Assembly: GCA_022495005.1 (NCBI GenBank)
Contig: JAGYXB010001608.1
Span: 124,001 to 188,000, forward strand
Reading direction: 5' to 3'
From: Rhyacophila brunnea
Lineage: Eukaryota > Arthropoda > Insecta > Trichoptera > Rhyacophilidae
Length of the DNA stretch: 64,000 nucleotides
The position numbers and the translations under genes were made by a program. A model generated the notes under the pieces. That model had not been told where the DNA came from. It was given only the letters and a program-made list of their open reading frames with translations, and searched no databases. Of this stretch, positions 25,632 to 36,429 are shown one piece after another; positions within the stretch are counted from its first letter, which is position 1, and every line of letters starts with the position of its first letter.

Positions 25632-25847
25632 CTTTTTTCTTTTGACCATGTCCGATCTTATTAAGATCATAATATGGTCCTCCACTAGTGGAGGTTTGTA
25701 TTAACAAATTTTTGGTTTTATAGGAAATATATATTAACCTCTTGCTCGACTATGACGATAAATGTGTATTTTCCAGTTCCAGGCTTTGAAACTGGGACCT
25801 CACGATATTGTAAGCTGACGCATAAGCCGCTCGGCCATCGTGGACGT
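25632..25847 (-). mobile_element. tRNA-derived SINE, family A, copy 3
   Basis: Minus strand: head near 25790-25847 ('cataagccgctcggccatcgtgg'), then a shortened body, then 'tggtcctccactagtggaggtttgtattaac' and 'gaccatgtccgatct'. More diverged than copy 2. Confidence 0.75.
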
Positions 25848-26980
25848 TTTCAGAGTACCAAAAATTTTCATTTGACCCAAGTACCACTCACCGGGCTGTC
25901 CTAAAACTAGATGGAAATATTCAAAATAAAAACGGTGGGGGGCTGAAGAAACTAGGGGTGAAAAGTTTTTTGATAACGATAATGTATTCATTTACTAAAA
26001 ATGTCCTATAATTGGTAGGAATATATTATTCCGTAAATTATGCATGTTTGTGTATTTGTTTTGTAAATCTAACTGATTGAATAATCGTTAAACATCATGT
26101 AAGGGTTGGCATACCATGCATTGCCTTTGAGCACAGTTAACGAGAAAAAAGAGAAGAATAGAAAAATGTACAGTCTATTTTAACCTACAATGCTGGCAAA
26201 CTTTACCTGTTTAAATATTTGGTAGGTATATGCATGTCATAAATCTAAATCATATTATTGCATTAATTCAATTAATGTAGGTATCAGTTTTTTTAATTGA
26301 CCACACTTCATTCATAACATTATCAAGCGCTCGGATTCGTCAAATTTTCAATTTAAGCACTGATGTATAATACTTATCTCTCAAGCCAAATGCTAGTAAA
26401 AATGTCCAGTTTTTACCGAAATTATTATCACAACACGCTGTTCTGTACCATACCCGTGAGTTATGTTTTATGTCCAAATAGGGTATTTAAATAGATATTG
26501 CCTGACTCAAATACATAAGTAATAATAATATGTCAATTTTGCATTCGATTTTTTCAAAACATTCAAAACTGTACATAAAATATCTGTGCACTAACCCATT
26601 GATAATTTCATCTACATTATTTGTCTATTATAAAATGTTATTTTAGAGTTTTTATAACACATTTTTCCAGAGTTATGTTATATGATCTAATAATTATATT
26701 ATATGAGAACAAGAATCACTATCTGTAATAGTGGAGAAATAATAATATAAATCTTTAAATAATTTATCGCTTTGTTAATATATTTCAAGAAGAACATTTT
26801 TTGTCAATGACTACAAATTATTCATTGTTTAGTAAATTCATTAATAACGTTTAGAAAAAATCACATATTATTTTAATAAATTGTGTGCGATATAGGTATA
26901 TCTTCTTCTCAGTACATACAACATAAAAATGTGTACTATAGTAATATAGGTTGAAATAAATGAAAGACAAATTGGATAAC
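25848..26980. other. Intergenic before gene 3's 3' end; nothing recognised
   Basis: AT-rich, no coding or structured repeat seen. Confidence 0.4.
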
Positions 26981-26987
26981 TATGCGG

Positions 26988-27007
26988 TTTTATGGGTCAA
27001 TAAATAA
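26988..27007 (-). promoter_or_regulatory. Conserved 3'UTR motif of gene 3
   Basis: Minus strand TTATTTATTGACCCATAAAA, about 37 bases past the stop. One C/T change and one A/T change separate it from the motif of genes 1 and 2. Confidence 0.6.
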
Positions 27008-27044
27008 TACAGGTACATTTTCTTAATATAAGAAAAGTTTTAAA

Positions 27045-28474
27045 TTAGTGGTAGTAGGCGGGGGCGGCTCCGTAGGCGAGGGGTGTGGCGTATTTGGCGA
27101 TTGGGGCGGCGTAGGCGAGTGGAGACACGACCTTGGCAACTGGAGCAACAACCTTGACGGCGTGTCCAAGAGGTTCACGACGGACGACAGCGTTGAATCC
27201 GTTATGGGGATCAGCGGTGTAATCGACGGTACGCTTGTAACCATCAGCATCAACAAGGGAGTATGATCCTTGGACGACGTCTCCGGACCTGGATTCGTGT
27301 TGGCTCTTTGAGTCTCCGGTCAGATGGTCTTGGATGTCATAAGCGAACTGGTATTGAGGGTTGGGATCGTAGTCAGCATCGATGGCGGCTACCTTAGCGT
27401 AGGCGACTGGAGCTGCGTATTTGGCGACTGGGGCGGCATAAGCCAGGGGGGCGGCATATCCGTGGGAAGCGTATCCCAAAGGAGAACCGTAGGCGGGTTG
27501 TGCGATGATGCCAGCGTTGGCAACAGCCACCATAGCGGCGAAGAAGAGAACCTGGAATTAGTTGAAACAAATCACTTATAAGTATAATTTTTAAATTTTG
27601 TTTTTATATATTTTTCAATTAATTTGAACGATGATGATAATTAAGCATTATTTATTAATGTTATTTAATTCACTAAAAAGGTTTATATATTTTTATAAAT
27701 CTATGTATATTGTATTAATAATTTTAATGCACAGTTAATTACTAGCAATCCTATAGTAATAAACTAATAGAGACAATGTAAAATAAATGATATATTTAGG
27801 AGTCTATCATTAACAAAAGTTTATCAATATGTCATCAAAAATAAAGTTAATATTTAAGCCACCTGCTTCGGTTTCTATAGAATCGTATAAACATATTTCT
27901 TATAATTTAAATTAAACTTCCATCAAGTAACCTCAGTTGATAGTAACTATAATAAACATTACCACTACTACATTAACACTATGATGGCTTTCATTTCTGA
28001 GATACAAATTTAGCTATCAATAATTAATATTTTAGTATAATTTTTATTTTTCTTTAGATCCAATGGCGTGTACAAGTAACTAACAACTAGTTATCTTAAA
28101 ACAAATTTTGTTCCATTATGTAGAAAATCATAACATTTTGTTATAGATTAAAAGCGAAAGTGTTGATTTTATTTTTCTTTTTATTTACTTCATTTAATAT
28201 GATATTTACTTTACGATACTATAATAAAAAATATATGACTAGTTAAACGATTATCCGTATATATTTATTTGTAGATATATCTACAAAATTACTATACTTA
28301 ATACTTGTTATGTTTCCTGTTGCAGAGTACAAGATATAACAATTTTATAGACACCATTTAAATTATATTTAGAAACAAAATAACTTATATTATCACTTAT
28401 TTTAAATTGGATTTTACCGCACTTATGTTATTATGGCTGTAAATATATGTAATCATACATACCTTGAATGCCAT
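27045..28474 (-). CDS. RR-2 cuticular protein, gene 3 (172 aa, two exons)
   Basis: Minus strand, complement of join(27045..27551, 28463..28474). MAFK is followed by GTATGTATG; the 911-bp phase-0 intron ends AATTCCAG. Signal peptide [17 protein letters not shown], then [18 protein letters not shown] repeats, then an RR-2 domain at about residues 67-130 ([51 protein letters not shown]). The tail is [35 protein letters not shown] in content, shorter than in genes 2 and 4 and without the Ser-His-Ala-Tyr motifs. Expected to be secreted and to bind chitin in rigid cuticle, from family knowledge. Its promoter and 3'UTR match gene 2 more closely than its coding tail does, which suggests an old tandem duplication with gene 2. 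Confidence 0.94.
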
Positions 28475-28543
28475 TTTCTTTCGTTTTATGTTGTCTACTT
28501 GACTACTTGTGAATGTTTGTGTCTCTTAGTGAAATTGTCGCTC

Positions 28544-28551
28544 TATTTATA
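28544..28551 (-). promoter_or_regulatory. TATA box of cuticle gene 3
   Basis: TATAAATA on the minus strand, 77 bp before the ATG at 28474. Confidence 0.8.
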
Positions 28552-28559
28552 AGGCGAAG

Positions 28560-28608
28560 TTGCAAAAATCAGCTGTTTTAATGAATGAATTTTGTCACAT
28601 GTGAGACA
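28560..28608 (-). promoter_or_regulatory. Upstream block shared with cuticle gene 2
   Basis: CAGCTGATTTTTGCAA (minus strand, 28560..28575) sits 9 bp above the TATA box and CACATGTG lies about 20 bp farther up, as in gene 2. A third similarity, GGGCG near 28643, also occurs in gene 2 at about 22611. Confidence 0.55.
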
Positions 28609-28644
28609 TTTGAGCTCGTGCCTACTCGAGTATATTATGCCTGG

Positions 28645-29059
28645 GCGTAGAACAGGTTGCTGCTGTACTTAGTGTGTTCATACATGACAATTCTAACGTG
28701 CATTACTGATTTATGATATTACTTTGTGCAATTTAAGGGCTATTTCGTCATATTTAGTGCAACAGTTTGCATTCCAATATAAAATTTCTGTGAAACACGC
28801 TTATATATTATACCACCTGCTGCACATTATCAATATTAGATTTAAAGTGCATTAGTAGATACCGGATATTTTCTTTGACTTAGATGACGCAATCGATTTG
28901 ATTGGAAAAAGATCTTTAAATAATTCAAAAAAGTCACTCAATTATTAAATTATACAAAAATCTTAAAAGATTTATATTTCACACAAATTGAGTACCTATA
29001 AAATAATATTACATAAAGCAAAATCCCCGCAACTAACATCAAGTGTGGGCATAATATAA
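28645..29059. other. Region upstream of gene 3; no gene
   Basis: AT-rich. A GCCTGGGCGTAGAACAGGTT stretch near 28638 resembles GCATGGGCGTATAACTGGTT upstream of gene 2 (about 22598), so the conserved upstream region reaches at least here. Confidence 0.4.
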
Positions 29060-29200
29060 TCACTTTTAGTCTAGTGAATAAGGTTTTGGTTCGATTTCTG
29101 CTGATGTCAATATAATATATTTATGTGATTTCTCAAAGTCTGGGAGTTTGTAATTGTTTCACTTATATTATTACCACACTACTGTCATTGGGCCTCAGGG
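29060..29200 (+). mobile_element. SINE family B fragment
   Basis: 'tagtctagtgaataagg', B box 'ggttcgatttc', then 'caatataatatatttatgtgatttctcaaa' style body, matching 14431-14860. Confidence 0.45.
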
Positions 29201-29579
29201 TCTCTTTAGTGCAAATTAAAATAATAATTACTTTATACAAAAAAATAAACCACTATTATTATGTATCATCACTGTCATTCTCACTAATATTTTACACTAA
29301 TATTTTACACTAGAATTTGTTATTTTTATTTAATTTGTACATCGTTTGGGGTCTCAAATTAGTCAATTTGTCCGATCTTCACATCCCTTCACCCACCACT
29401 GTAAATATATATTTGTTAAATATTACACGATACAGGTGATTATTTTCATCTTATGTATTATAAAAAAATAATTTAAAGACACAAGTTAAGATGGCTTTTC
29501 TGGATTTAGAAATTCCATCAGACTGGGTCTTCAAAACTGGAGAACTATAGCTTACGACCAGTATATTCATAGACTTTAC

Positions 29580-29740
29580 AGTCCGATGTGGATCTTAGTC
29601 GCTTCCCAACGTAGGTTTTTAACAGTATTTTTTTTACGATAAATGGATGTTAGCTACTTGTTCAAACTATTTGGTACATGATATCTAAAGATGAGAGATT
29701 TGCGACCGCGGCTCACGGCTTCAGATACTGACTCGTTATC
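29580..29740 (-). mobile_element. Worn tRNA-derived SINE, family A
   Basis: Body phrases 'ttaacagtattttttttacg', 'aaatggatgttagctacttgttcaa' and 'tttggtacat' match the family A consensus; the head is too worn to read. Confidence 0.55.
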
Positions 29741-30761
29741 AATCGAACATTGCAGGCTTTCTTATTTGCATCTAAGTTTTTTTTTTTAAATGACACCTAT
29801 AAATAGTTTTACATTAATATTAAGTCGTTATGAATTTTTCAATAACTAAACTCATTCACGGAAAAGTGTCCAATACATAAAAATTGAGTGCACACAAAAA
29901 ATATATTATTTTTCTACATCCATAGAAGTTGAAAAAATTGAAAGATTGAAATCTTTTTGATTTCAATATTAAATTTTCTTAAATTGTTTTACGTGATTAA
30001 ACTCAATATAGGTACTATACGAAGATGAAATTCTTTTTCTGAAAGTCCTGTAGAGCTGTAGTTAACAGTAGATCCGAGTTTGCAATGCATGCGTCTCCTG
30101 TCCATCAACAACAGCTCTGTTAGAGTCTACTGGCCCCACATGATCAGCATATGGCTTACGTTCCATTACCTCTACCATCTCCAAACCATGTGAAAATAAT
30201 TATGGAAATCGTCATTTACAGCTAAATAATGGCTTTCTGAAAAACTACAAATCGACATTAAATTTCAAATGGACGAATGGAAACAAAATTATCTCTAGAG
30301 ATTTTGTAATCTTATGAAATATGATTTTAGATGCACTTTGCATAATTTTAAAAATGTGTAGGTACTTATGCAATATTTTAAATTAATGATATCGTGTTAT
30401 TATGAGAGTTATATTTGAAAGGAGTACCCAAAAGTAAGTATTTTTTTCATAAACATTGCGTATGGTTCTCCAAGTAGAGAAGATTTTATTAAGAGACTTT
30501 TTTCAAGGAATCGTTGTAAACTATTTTCCTATGCATTCAAAAAACAAAATGTCATATGATTAAAAACCCCACTCACACCATCGGGGATAGGCACTCTACA
30601 ATCCCACCGTAAGGCTATTTATACATCAATGAAAAGTTAGTGTAAAAAAATAAGCAATCCCCAATTTTTAAAATGTTTTAATATTTTAATTACAGGATGT
30701 ATCACCATTTTATTGTTGTCACACTTGCCCAACATTCTATAGAAGAAATAATATCAATTTT
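29741..30761. other. Intergenic; nothing recognised
   Basis: AT-rich; a less AT-rich stretch at 30060-30190 shows no readable frame. Confidence 0.4.
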
Positions 30762-31014
30762 TTAATTTTTTTCCAACCATGTCCGATCCTATTAAGATCA
30801 TAATAATATGGGCTTCCACAGAGTAGAGGTTTTTATAAACAGAATTGTGTTTTTACGAGAAATGGAAGTCAGCCACTTGTTCAACCTATTAGGTCCATAC
30901 TCTGACTCACACACAAATTGAAAAACAATATGTATACTTGCCAGACCTATTATTCGAACATGGGACCCACGAAGCTATAGCCCGACGTTTAAGCCGCGCA
31001 GCCATCATGGGTGT
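30762..31014 (-). mobile_element. tRNA-derived SINE, family A, copy 4
   Basis: Complete minus-strand copy with head ('acgtttaagccgcgcagccatcatgggtgt'), 'acctattaggtccatactctgac', 'gggcttccacagagtagagg' and 'aaccatgtccgatcct'. Confidence 0.85.
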
Positions 31015-31367
31015 AATGTTTAATTATATTATAGGTACTTACTGTTCATTGTCGTAATAATAAACTATCCACGTGGATAGGGGATATCTGAGTCAGAATG
31101 TACTTGATAAAAGACGCAATACAGAACACGTTCAGGAATCAGATTTAAGAAGCAGGCTGACACCTGAATTTGGCCAGCATGAACTGGTACTTGGTAGATA
31201 TGTTATATTATATAATATACTCGTATTACCATATACACACCATACACTGAAAAAAAAGTTTTTAAAAAGGCCTTGAATGATACTATTATTATGAAAGAGA
31301 ATACACGAACTGGTGTGAAATTCATTATCATTTAGAATAAAATGATTTTTTAATGTATATCTTAGAT

Positions 31368-32086
31368 CATGGGTGGCAAGCCCGCGGCCCACTGGGTGTC
31401 AACTTGTAGCCCGTGGAGTAGTGAGAAAATCAAAATAATATCAAATGCTGCCGCTATGTGCTAATTTCGCAAATTAAGATTCGATATTAGCTCAAGATTT
31501 TAAAAAGGACCGTGTGCTTTTTGCTACATTTGCAACGTCATTCTCCGTAGACGTGAATTTATTACCGGGAAATTTACAAATGGAACATTATGAAATATGT
31601 TGCGATGAACAGTTAATGGAGAAATTCAATCAGGTTGGTTTGGAAGAGTTTTACAAAACATATTTGGACAAGGAGAAATATTCTGCATTTTACAAACATG
31701 CTCTTATGACGACTTCGCTATTTGGAAACACTTACACGTGTGAACAGCTTTTTAGTCGGATGAAGCATATCAAATCCCGAGTGAGAACACGAATCATTGA
31801 TGTGCATTAGGAAAACTGTTTGCGTGTAGGAACAACCTCACTCGATATCGATATTGATGCACTTAGTTCTGCCACACAAAATCAAACTTATTTAAAATTA
31901 TTTTTTTTATTATTTAAAAAAAAGTGTTATCTAATAAATATGCTTGATTCTCATTTTTGTTTTATTTTATTAATATATATATTACATTTTTTTTTGTTTT
32001 GTATAATAAAAAAACCGATGTGCGGCCCGGCAGGAAATTTCATTTTTAGACTCTGGTCCGGCTGCTTAAAAGGTTGGCCACCCATG
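31368..32086 (+). mobile_element. Internally deleted hAT transposon
   Basis: The left end CATGGGTGGCAAGCCC and the right end, inverted CATGGGTGGCCAACC, are short terminal inverted repeats. CTTAGAT lies just outside both (31361..31367; 32089..32095), consistent with an 8-bp hAT target duplication that has since changed slightly. Only about 720 bp remain, including the C-terminal piece of a transposase. Both ends carry 'gcggcccactggg' / 'gcggcccggcagg' subterminal sequence. Confidence 0.75.
31484..31900 (+). pseudogene. hAT transposase C-terminal (dimerisation) fragment
   Basis: From about 31487 the frame reads QDFKKDRVLFATFATSF, then VDVNLLPGNLQMEHYEICCD, FNQVGLEEFYKTYL, LMTTSLFGNTYTCEQLFSRM, KHIKSRVRTRIIDVH, then TAG at 31808 and, in the same frame, ENCLRVGTTSLDIDIDAL. 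The CEQLFSRMKHIKSR block is the hAT C-terminal dimerisation motif, as in the GTF2I-repeat/ZBED-type hAT proteins. The stop replaces the Leu that normally precedes ENCLR. The N-terminal zinc finger and most of the RNase-H-like core are missing, so it cannot work as a transposase. Confidence 0.85.
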
Positions 32087-32109
32087 TACTTAGATAATAT
32101 GTACGATTA

Positions 32110-33557
32110 AATTATCTACAATAATTGTCTTCATTATGACATTGAAATAAATAGATTAATTACATCAGTCGTTAACATTCATGGTGTTATAATCAGATGC
32201 ATAGTTTATATCGATAAATTCAAAAAAAAAAAAAAATTACTGCCACCATAAAAAAATATGCAAAATATTATAATGTAGGTCAATAGATTTCGGTGACATT
32301 GATTTCATTGGGCAGAAAAGCGTTAGTTAAATTATTTGTCCGATTCTAATAGATACCTAAGCAAACTATCGGTCCAATTACATAACATAAAAATACGATT
32401 TGACATGAATTTAGTCGGACTCACGTTTGTGCTTGCTGAATTTAAAGTGACCAGACGATTATAAATTATTTTGTTTTTTTTAATGTTTTCATAATCTCAT
32501 AGTATAATTATTATTGCATACGTCAAATTAACTTATGTAACCTTAACTTCAAATACAAACCGTTGTTGATTTGACACTGTTTAGATAATTAATGCAAAAC
32601 TATTATTATTAACTAGATTGATTTTTGATGATGATTAATTAGATTGATGTGGTACAAAAATAGCTTTGTTTCAAAACCATTAAAACTATTATTATCATCT
32701 TTACTCTCGTGTTGTTCTCTATTATCACCACAATTCATTCTTTCTGTCTTCTTTCTTGACGTTTCGATATGTATTGATCACAGAACAGATAATAAATAGA
32801 ATACCGATAGGCTATATTCAATACGCCGTATATTGATGCAGGGTTTTTAATGTGTGAGTGTCCTACGAAAATGAAGCACGCATTATGCACGTGTAATACA
32901 CCAACATTAAATGAGCGTAAATGCATAAACCGAGAGCAGTTTTCAGTATTCGACGTAAAACGTATTCTTGACAAGTGTGTAAGTTTGAGCCGGATTCTTT
33001 CTTACTCGAGTCGGTTACCTACTATCGCCTTACCCGTTACGTATTTCAGTTTCCATTATTTCTGAGTTTCCTGGTATTGATTATTTTTTCATATTCATAC
33101 ACTTCTACCACGGTATTCTAGGTGCATCGGGTGTAGTGGCAGGCTTTTGGACGTAGATTCAGTTGACTTTGAGTCCTCCACGATAAAAATTAAATAAAAA
33201 CCTTAAATTCCAACTCCTAACGTACTTACCAAAAATATAAATGTAATCTCTTTATTAGAGTGAAAAAGTTTCCCAGAAGAAAGAAAAAAAAGAGTGACAT
33301 GCTATAAATAAAAATAATTATTATTGTATGACAGTCACGATGCATAAATAATAGTATCAATAATTAGTTGGCTTTGTACAATTGCGTATTTTTTAGTGTT
33401 TTGGCGAGAAATACCCTTTTTTGATATTCGTAAAATTTTATACCTAACTAGTTTGACCTGTTTCGAAGCCCTCTTTTTAAATTTTCTGAACATCCATATA
33501 TTTGTTATTGGTTAAAATATCCTGACATTCCTAACCGACTAAACATATACGTATATT
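32110..33557. other. Intergenic; nothing recognised
   Basis: AT-rich, with a poly(A) run at 32222-32236. Frames at 32735-33065 on both strands are not recognised. Confidence 0.35.
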
Positions 33558-34119
33558 GAGGTAGGCAGTTAAGATCCGACATAAATAGTGCACACTTAAT
33601 TTTGTCAGTTAAATGTATTCATTTTCATTGACCTAAGGCTACAATGTGTAGATAGTGTTTGTTAGTTTTAAAAATTCAATTAAATCCTACCTAATCCAAG
33701 CCATAGTAGATAATAGTAAAAACATATTCGTTTATCCATAACATATCTACAATTATGCCAGTAGGAGTAAACACATATTTTTTGATATTTTATAGATAGA
33801 ATTAAATTGTTTATCGATTATGTTTTAGTTAGGCAGGACTTAAGAAATTTTAAAAAACTAACCAACACCATTTGTAATAATATCAATTCGTTATTAAACA
33901 AAAACATATAAATATAACTGAAAAATTGTGTACTATTTTAGTCAGATCGCCCATAGCGAATAATATAAACTATAATGGTTTGGTTAGCCAGGGTTAATTG
34001 AATTTTAAAAACTAATAAGCACCATCTGCAAATTTTATTCTTAGTTTAATGTAAACAAATAAATATAACTGACAAAATTAAGTGTGCACTATTTATGTCG
34101 AATCTTAACAGCATACCTC
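33558..34119. mobile_element. Inverted-repeat element (MITE-like), 560 bp
   Basis: The ends are imperfect inverted repeats of about 55 bp: GAGGTAGGCAGTTAAGATCC and onward (33558) against the complement of 'aatcttaacagcatacctc' (34101..34119), continuing through 'gacataaatagtgcacactt' and 'aattttgtcagtta'. Inside, a unit of roughly 130-180 bp is repeated ('aaaaactaac...acaccatttg' and 'aaaaactaat...gcaccatctg'). No coding capacity. Confidence 0.7.
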
Positions 34120-34166
34120 CACCCTTCGCCACTGATTAGTAGCACACATTGGTTGAATACTTTACG

Positions 34167-34794
34167 CTTAACGGCTCACATGCCCAACGAAGGTCAAAAT
34201 GGAGATTTAATGGTGTTTTCAAAGCATTAACCTAAACATTCCTTAAACGTTGTAGATAATCTATTTATATAATTTTGAAGTTTTATTATCCTTTATATTT
34301 ATTTTAAACATTTGATGACTGCATAATGTATTTTTATTACATAAAATAGTATTCTTTTAAACCTTTCGCTCTAATGTTTTAGAATATAGTCATATTTCAG
34401 TACATGCATGTGCAGTGGTGTTAAGATTTTTTGCATTTATTAATTTTTAAACGCATTTATAAAACCATTAGTATAATTTATGTCGACATTATGATAATGA
34501 AATATTTATGATAAAAAATTATATTGATAATCTCTGTGATCCCAAATGTGACAAGAATTAAACATTTTATTATCCAAAAAATGGGCAAGATTAACACATT
34601 CGAAGATAATTCTAAAGATACTAATTATAAGCTATGTCTTTGACCATTAAAGTGTGAAAAACATCCTATGAATAATAAGGCTTCAAAATTATATACATAG
34701 ATTATCTACAACGTTTAAGGAATGTTCAGGCTAATGCTTTGAAAACACCATAAAACCTCCATTTTGACCTTCGTTGAGCATGTGGGCCCTTAAG
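34167..34794. mobile_element. Long-terminal-inverted-repeat foldback element, 630 bp
   Basis: Arms of about 115 bp: 'cttaacggctcacatgccc', 'aacgaaggtcaaaatggag', 'tttcaaagcattaacct', 'aacgttgtagataatct' on the left occur in reverse order and complement from 34680 to 34794. The loop of about 400 bp is AT-rich. No protein. It lies 48 bp from the 33558-34119 element, so two foldback elements sit side by side. Confidence 0.75.
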
Positions 34795-35130
34795 GCACAA
34801 TGATACATCACATTTAAAGATGCTAGACTTCATAATATGTATACTTATATATCGGAGCATCTTTAATAGTAATATAGATAGTTACACACATTTCTCATTT
34901 CCTTATATTCTTACAGTTTCTCGTACGCTTGTAGATAAAAAAAAACTACCGTGGTCACCTTTAATCATGTCACGATCAAGCGATCAAAATATATTAACAA
35001 TAAAAAAAATAATCGAATCAACATTGTTACAAATATGATATCGGTAAAACAGGTTTCGATTATGCCTGTCGACAACCGTAGCCTTTAAACTGGTGCAGTA
35101 TTATCACTGAAATTAGTTGTCACATTTTCA

Positions 35131-35138
35131 TATAAATA
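35131..35138 (+). promoter_or_regulatory. TATA box of cuticle gene 4
   Basis: TATAAATA, 72 bp before the ATG. The leader to the ATG would be about 40 nt. Confidence 0.8.
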
Positions 35139-35202
35139 GCTCCGACTGAAACTTCCAATTCATATTCAATTAGAATCAGTCTTTCAGGACACATCTAATA
35201 AA

Positions 35203-36377
35203 ATGGCATTCAAGGTAAATAATATACTCTATAAGACTACCAAAATTATTTTTTCTAGCACCCCAAGTTTCACTATAAGGGTAAAATATATAAATACATT
35301 TTACATATTATTATGATGAGTGCCAGTTTACTAAAACTTGTAAATTTTGTATCATTTTCTCTCATAAGCATAGCATAACATAATCCTCCATATAGTGAAG
35401 GTTATATAAACAATTTTTTTACGAGGATTGGTTCGCCAATTCGCCAAGCCAATTTGGTCCTTGCTCTGGATCAGACACACATAATCAAAAAACTATAGAT
35501 GATGTGATTCAAATTCGCACTCATGGCTTTAAAGACAATCACTCTATAAAATACTCTATCGTGGGGCTATTTATCGATCCCTAATTGTATTGTTGTTTGA
35601 TTTAATAAAACGCAATTTTTTTTTAGTACTTATTCCACTTTAATAAATAATTTGGACCGGTTTCGTCCGCCTCAGAGGGACATTTTAAACTTTCAAGATC
35701 CCTAATTGATTAATATATATTGAGTTTTCATATTATAGTAAATGAATATTCCTAAGTAATATTATATTCTTACATCCACATAAACTCTTCATCGCTATGC
35801 CATTACCTAACATAACCTAACCTTACGATTTCTTTATTATTATTCCCAGGTTCTCTTCTTCGCCGCTGTGGTGGCTGTTGCCAACGCTGGCATCATCGCC
35901 CAGCCCGCTTACTCTTCTCCTTTGGGATACGCTTCCCACGGATATGCCGCCCCCTTGGCCTATGCCGCTCCAGTCGCCAAATACGCAGCTCCAGTCGCCT
36001 ACGCTAAGGTAGCTTCCATCGACGCTGACTACGATCCCAACCCTCAATACGAATACGCCTACGACATCCAAGACGGTCTGACCGGAGACTCCAAGAGCCA
36101 GCACGAATCCAGACACGGAGACGTCGTCGAAGGATCTTACTCCCTTGTTGATGCTGATGGTTACAAGCGTACCGTTGACTACACCGCTGATCCTCACAAC
36201 GGATTCAACGCTGTCGTCCGACGTGAACCTCTTGGACACGCCGTCAAGGTTGTTGCCCCAGTTGCCAAGGTCGTTTCTCCCCTCGGCTACGCCGCCCCTC
36301 TTGCCTACGGAGCCCCTTCCCACGCTTACGCAGCCCCATCCCACTCCTATGGAGCCGCCCCCGCCTACTACCACTAA
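35203..36377 (+). CDS. RR-2 cuticular protein, gene 4 (179 aa, two exons)
   Basis: Join 35203..35214 and 35850..36377. MAFK, donor GTAAAT, 635-bp phase-0 intron ending ATTCCCAG. Signal peptide [25 protein letters not shown] repeats; RR-2 domain at about 67-130 with [35 protein letters not shown] and VVRREP; tail with [22 protein letters not shown] in content. It is the closest paralogue of gene 2, identical through the first 149 residues, but in the opposite orientation and some 13 kb away. The intron carries a worn SINE (35384-35570) that the gene 2 intron lacks. Secreted chitin-binding structural role is from the family. The GC-rich exon also gives a long antisense frame, which I regard as a shadow. 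Confidence 0.94.
35384..35570 (-). mobile_element. Worn SINE, family A, in the intron of gene 4
   Basis: 'tcctccatatagtgaagg', 'ttttttacgagg', 'aatttggtcc', 'gacacacataatcaaaaaac' and 'attcaaattcgcactcatgg' follow the family A order. Located between gene 4's MAFK exon and exon 2. Confidence 0.5.
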
Positions 36378-36406
36378 TTTAAGATTCTTATATTAAGGAA
36401 TGTAAA

Positions 36407-36425
36407 TTATTTATTGACCCATAAA
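36407..36425 (+). promoter_or_regulatory. Conserved 3'UTR motif of gene 4
   Basis: TTATTTATTGACCCATAAA, 29 bases after the stop. The preceding TCTTATATTAAG also occurs in the 3'UTRs of genes 2 and 3. Confidence 0.6.
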
Positions 36426-36429
36426 CTAT

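Noticed and set aside
35800..35826. CCTAA-like telomeric repeat before gene 4 exon 2
   Set aside because: 'cctaacataacctaacctta' has only two perfect units and no inverted arms; likely chance in the pyrimidine-rich region before the acceptor.
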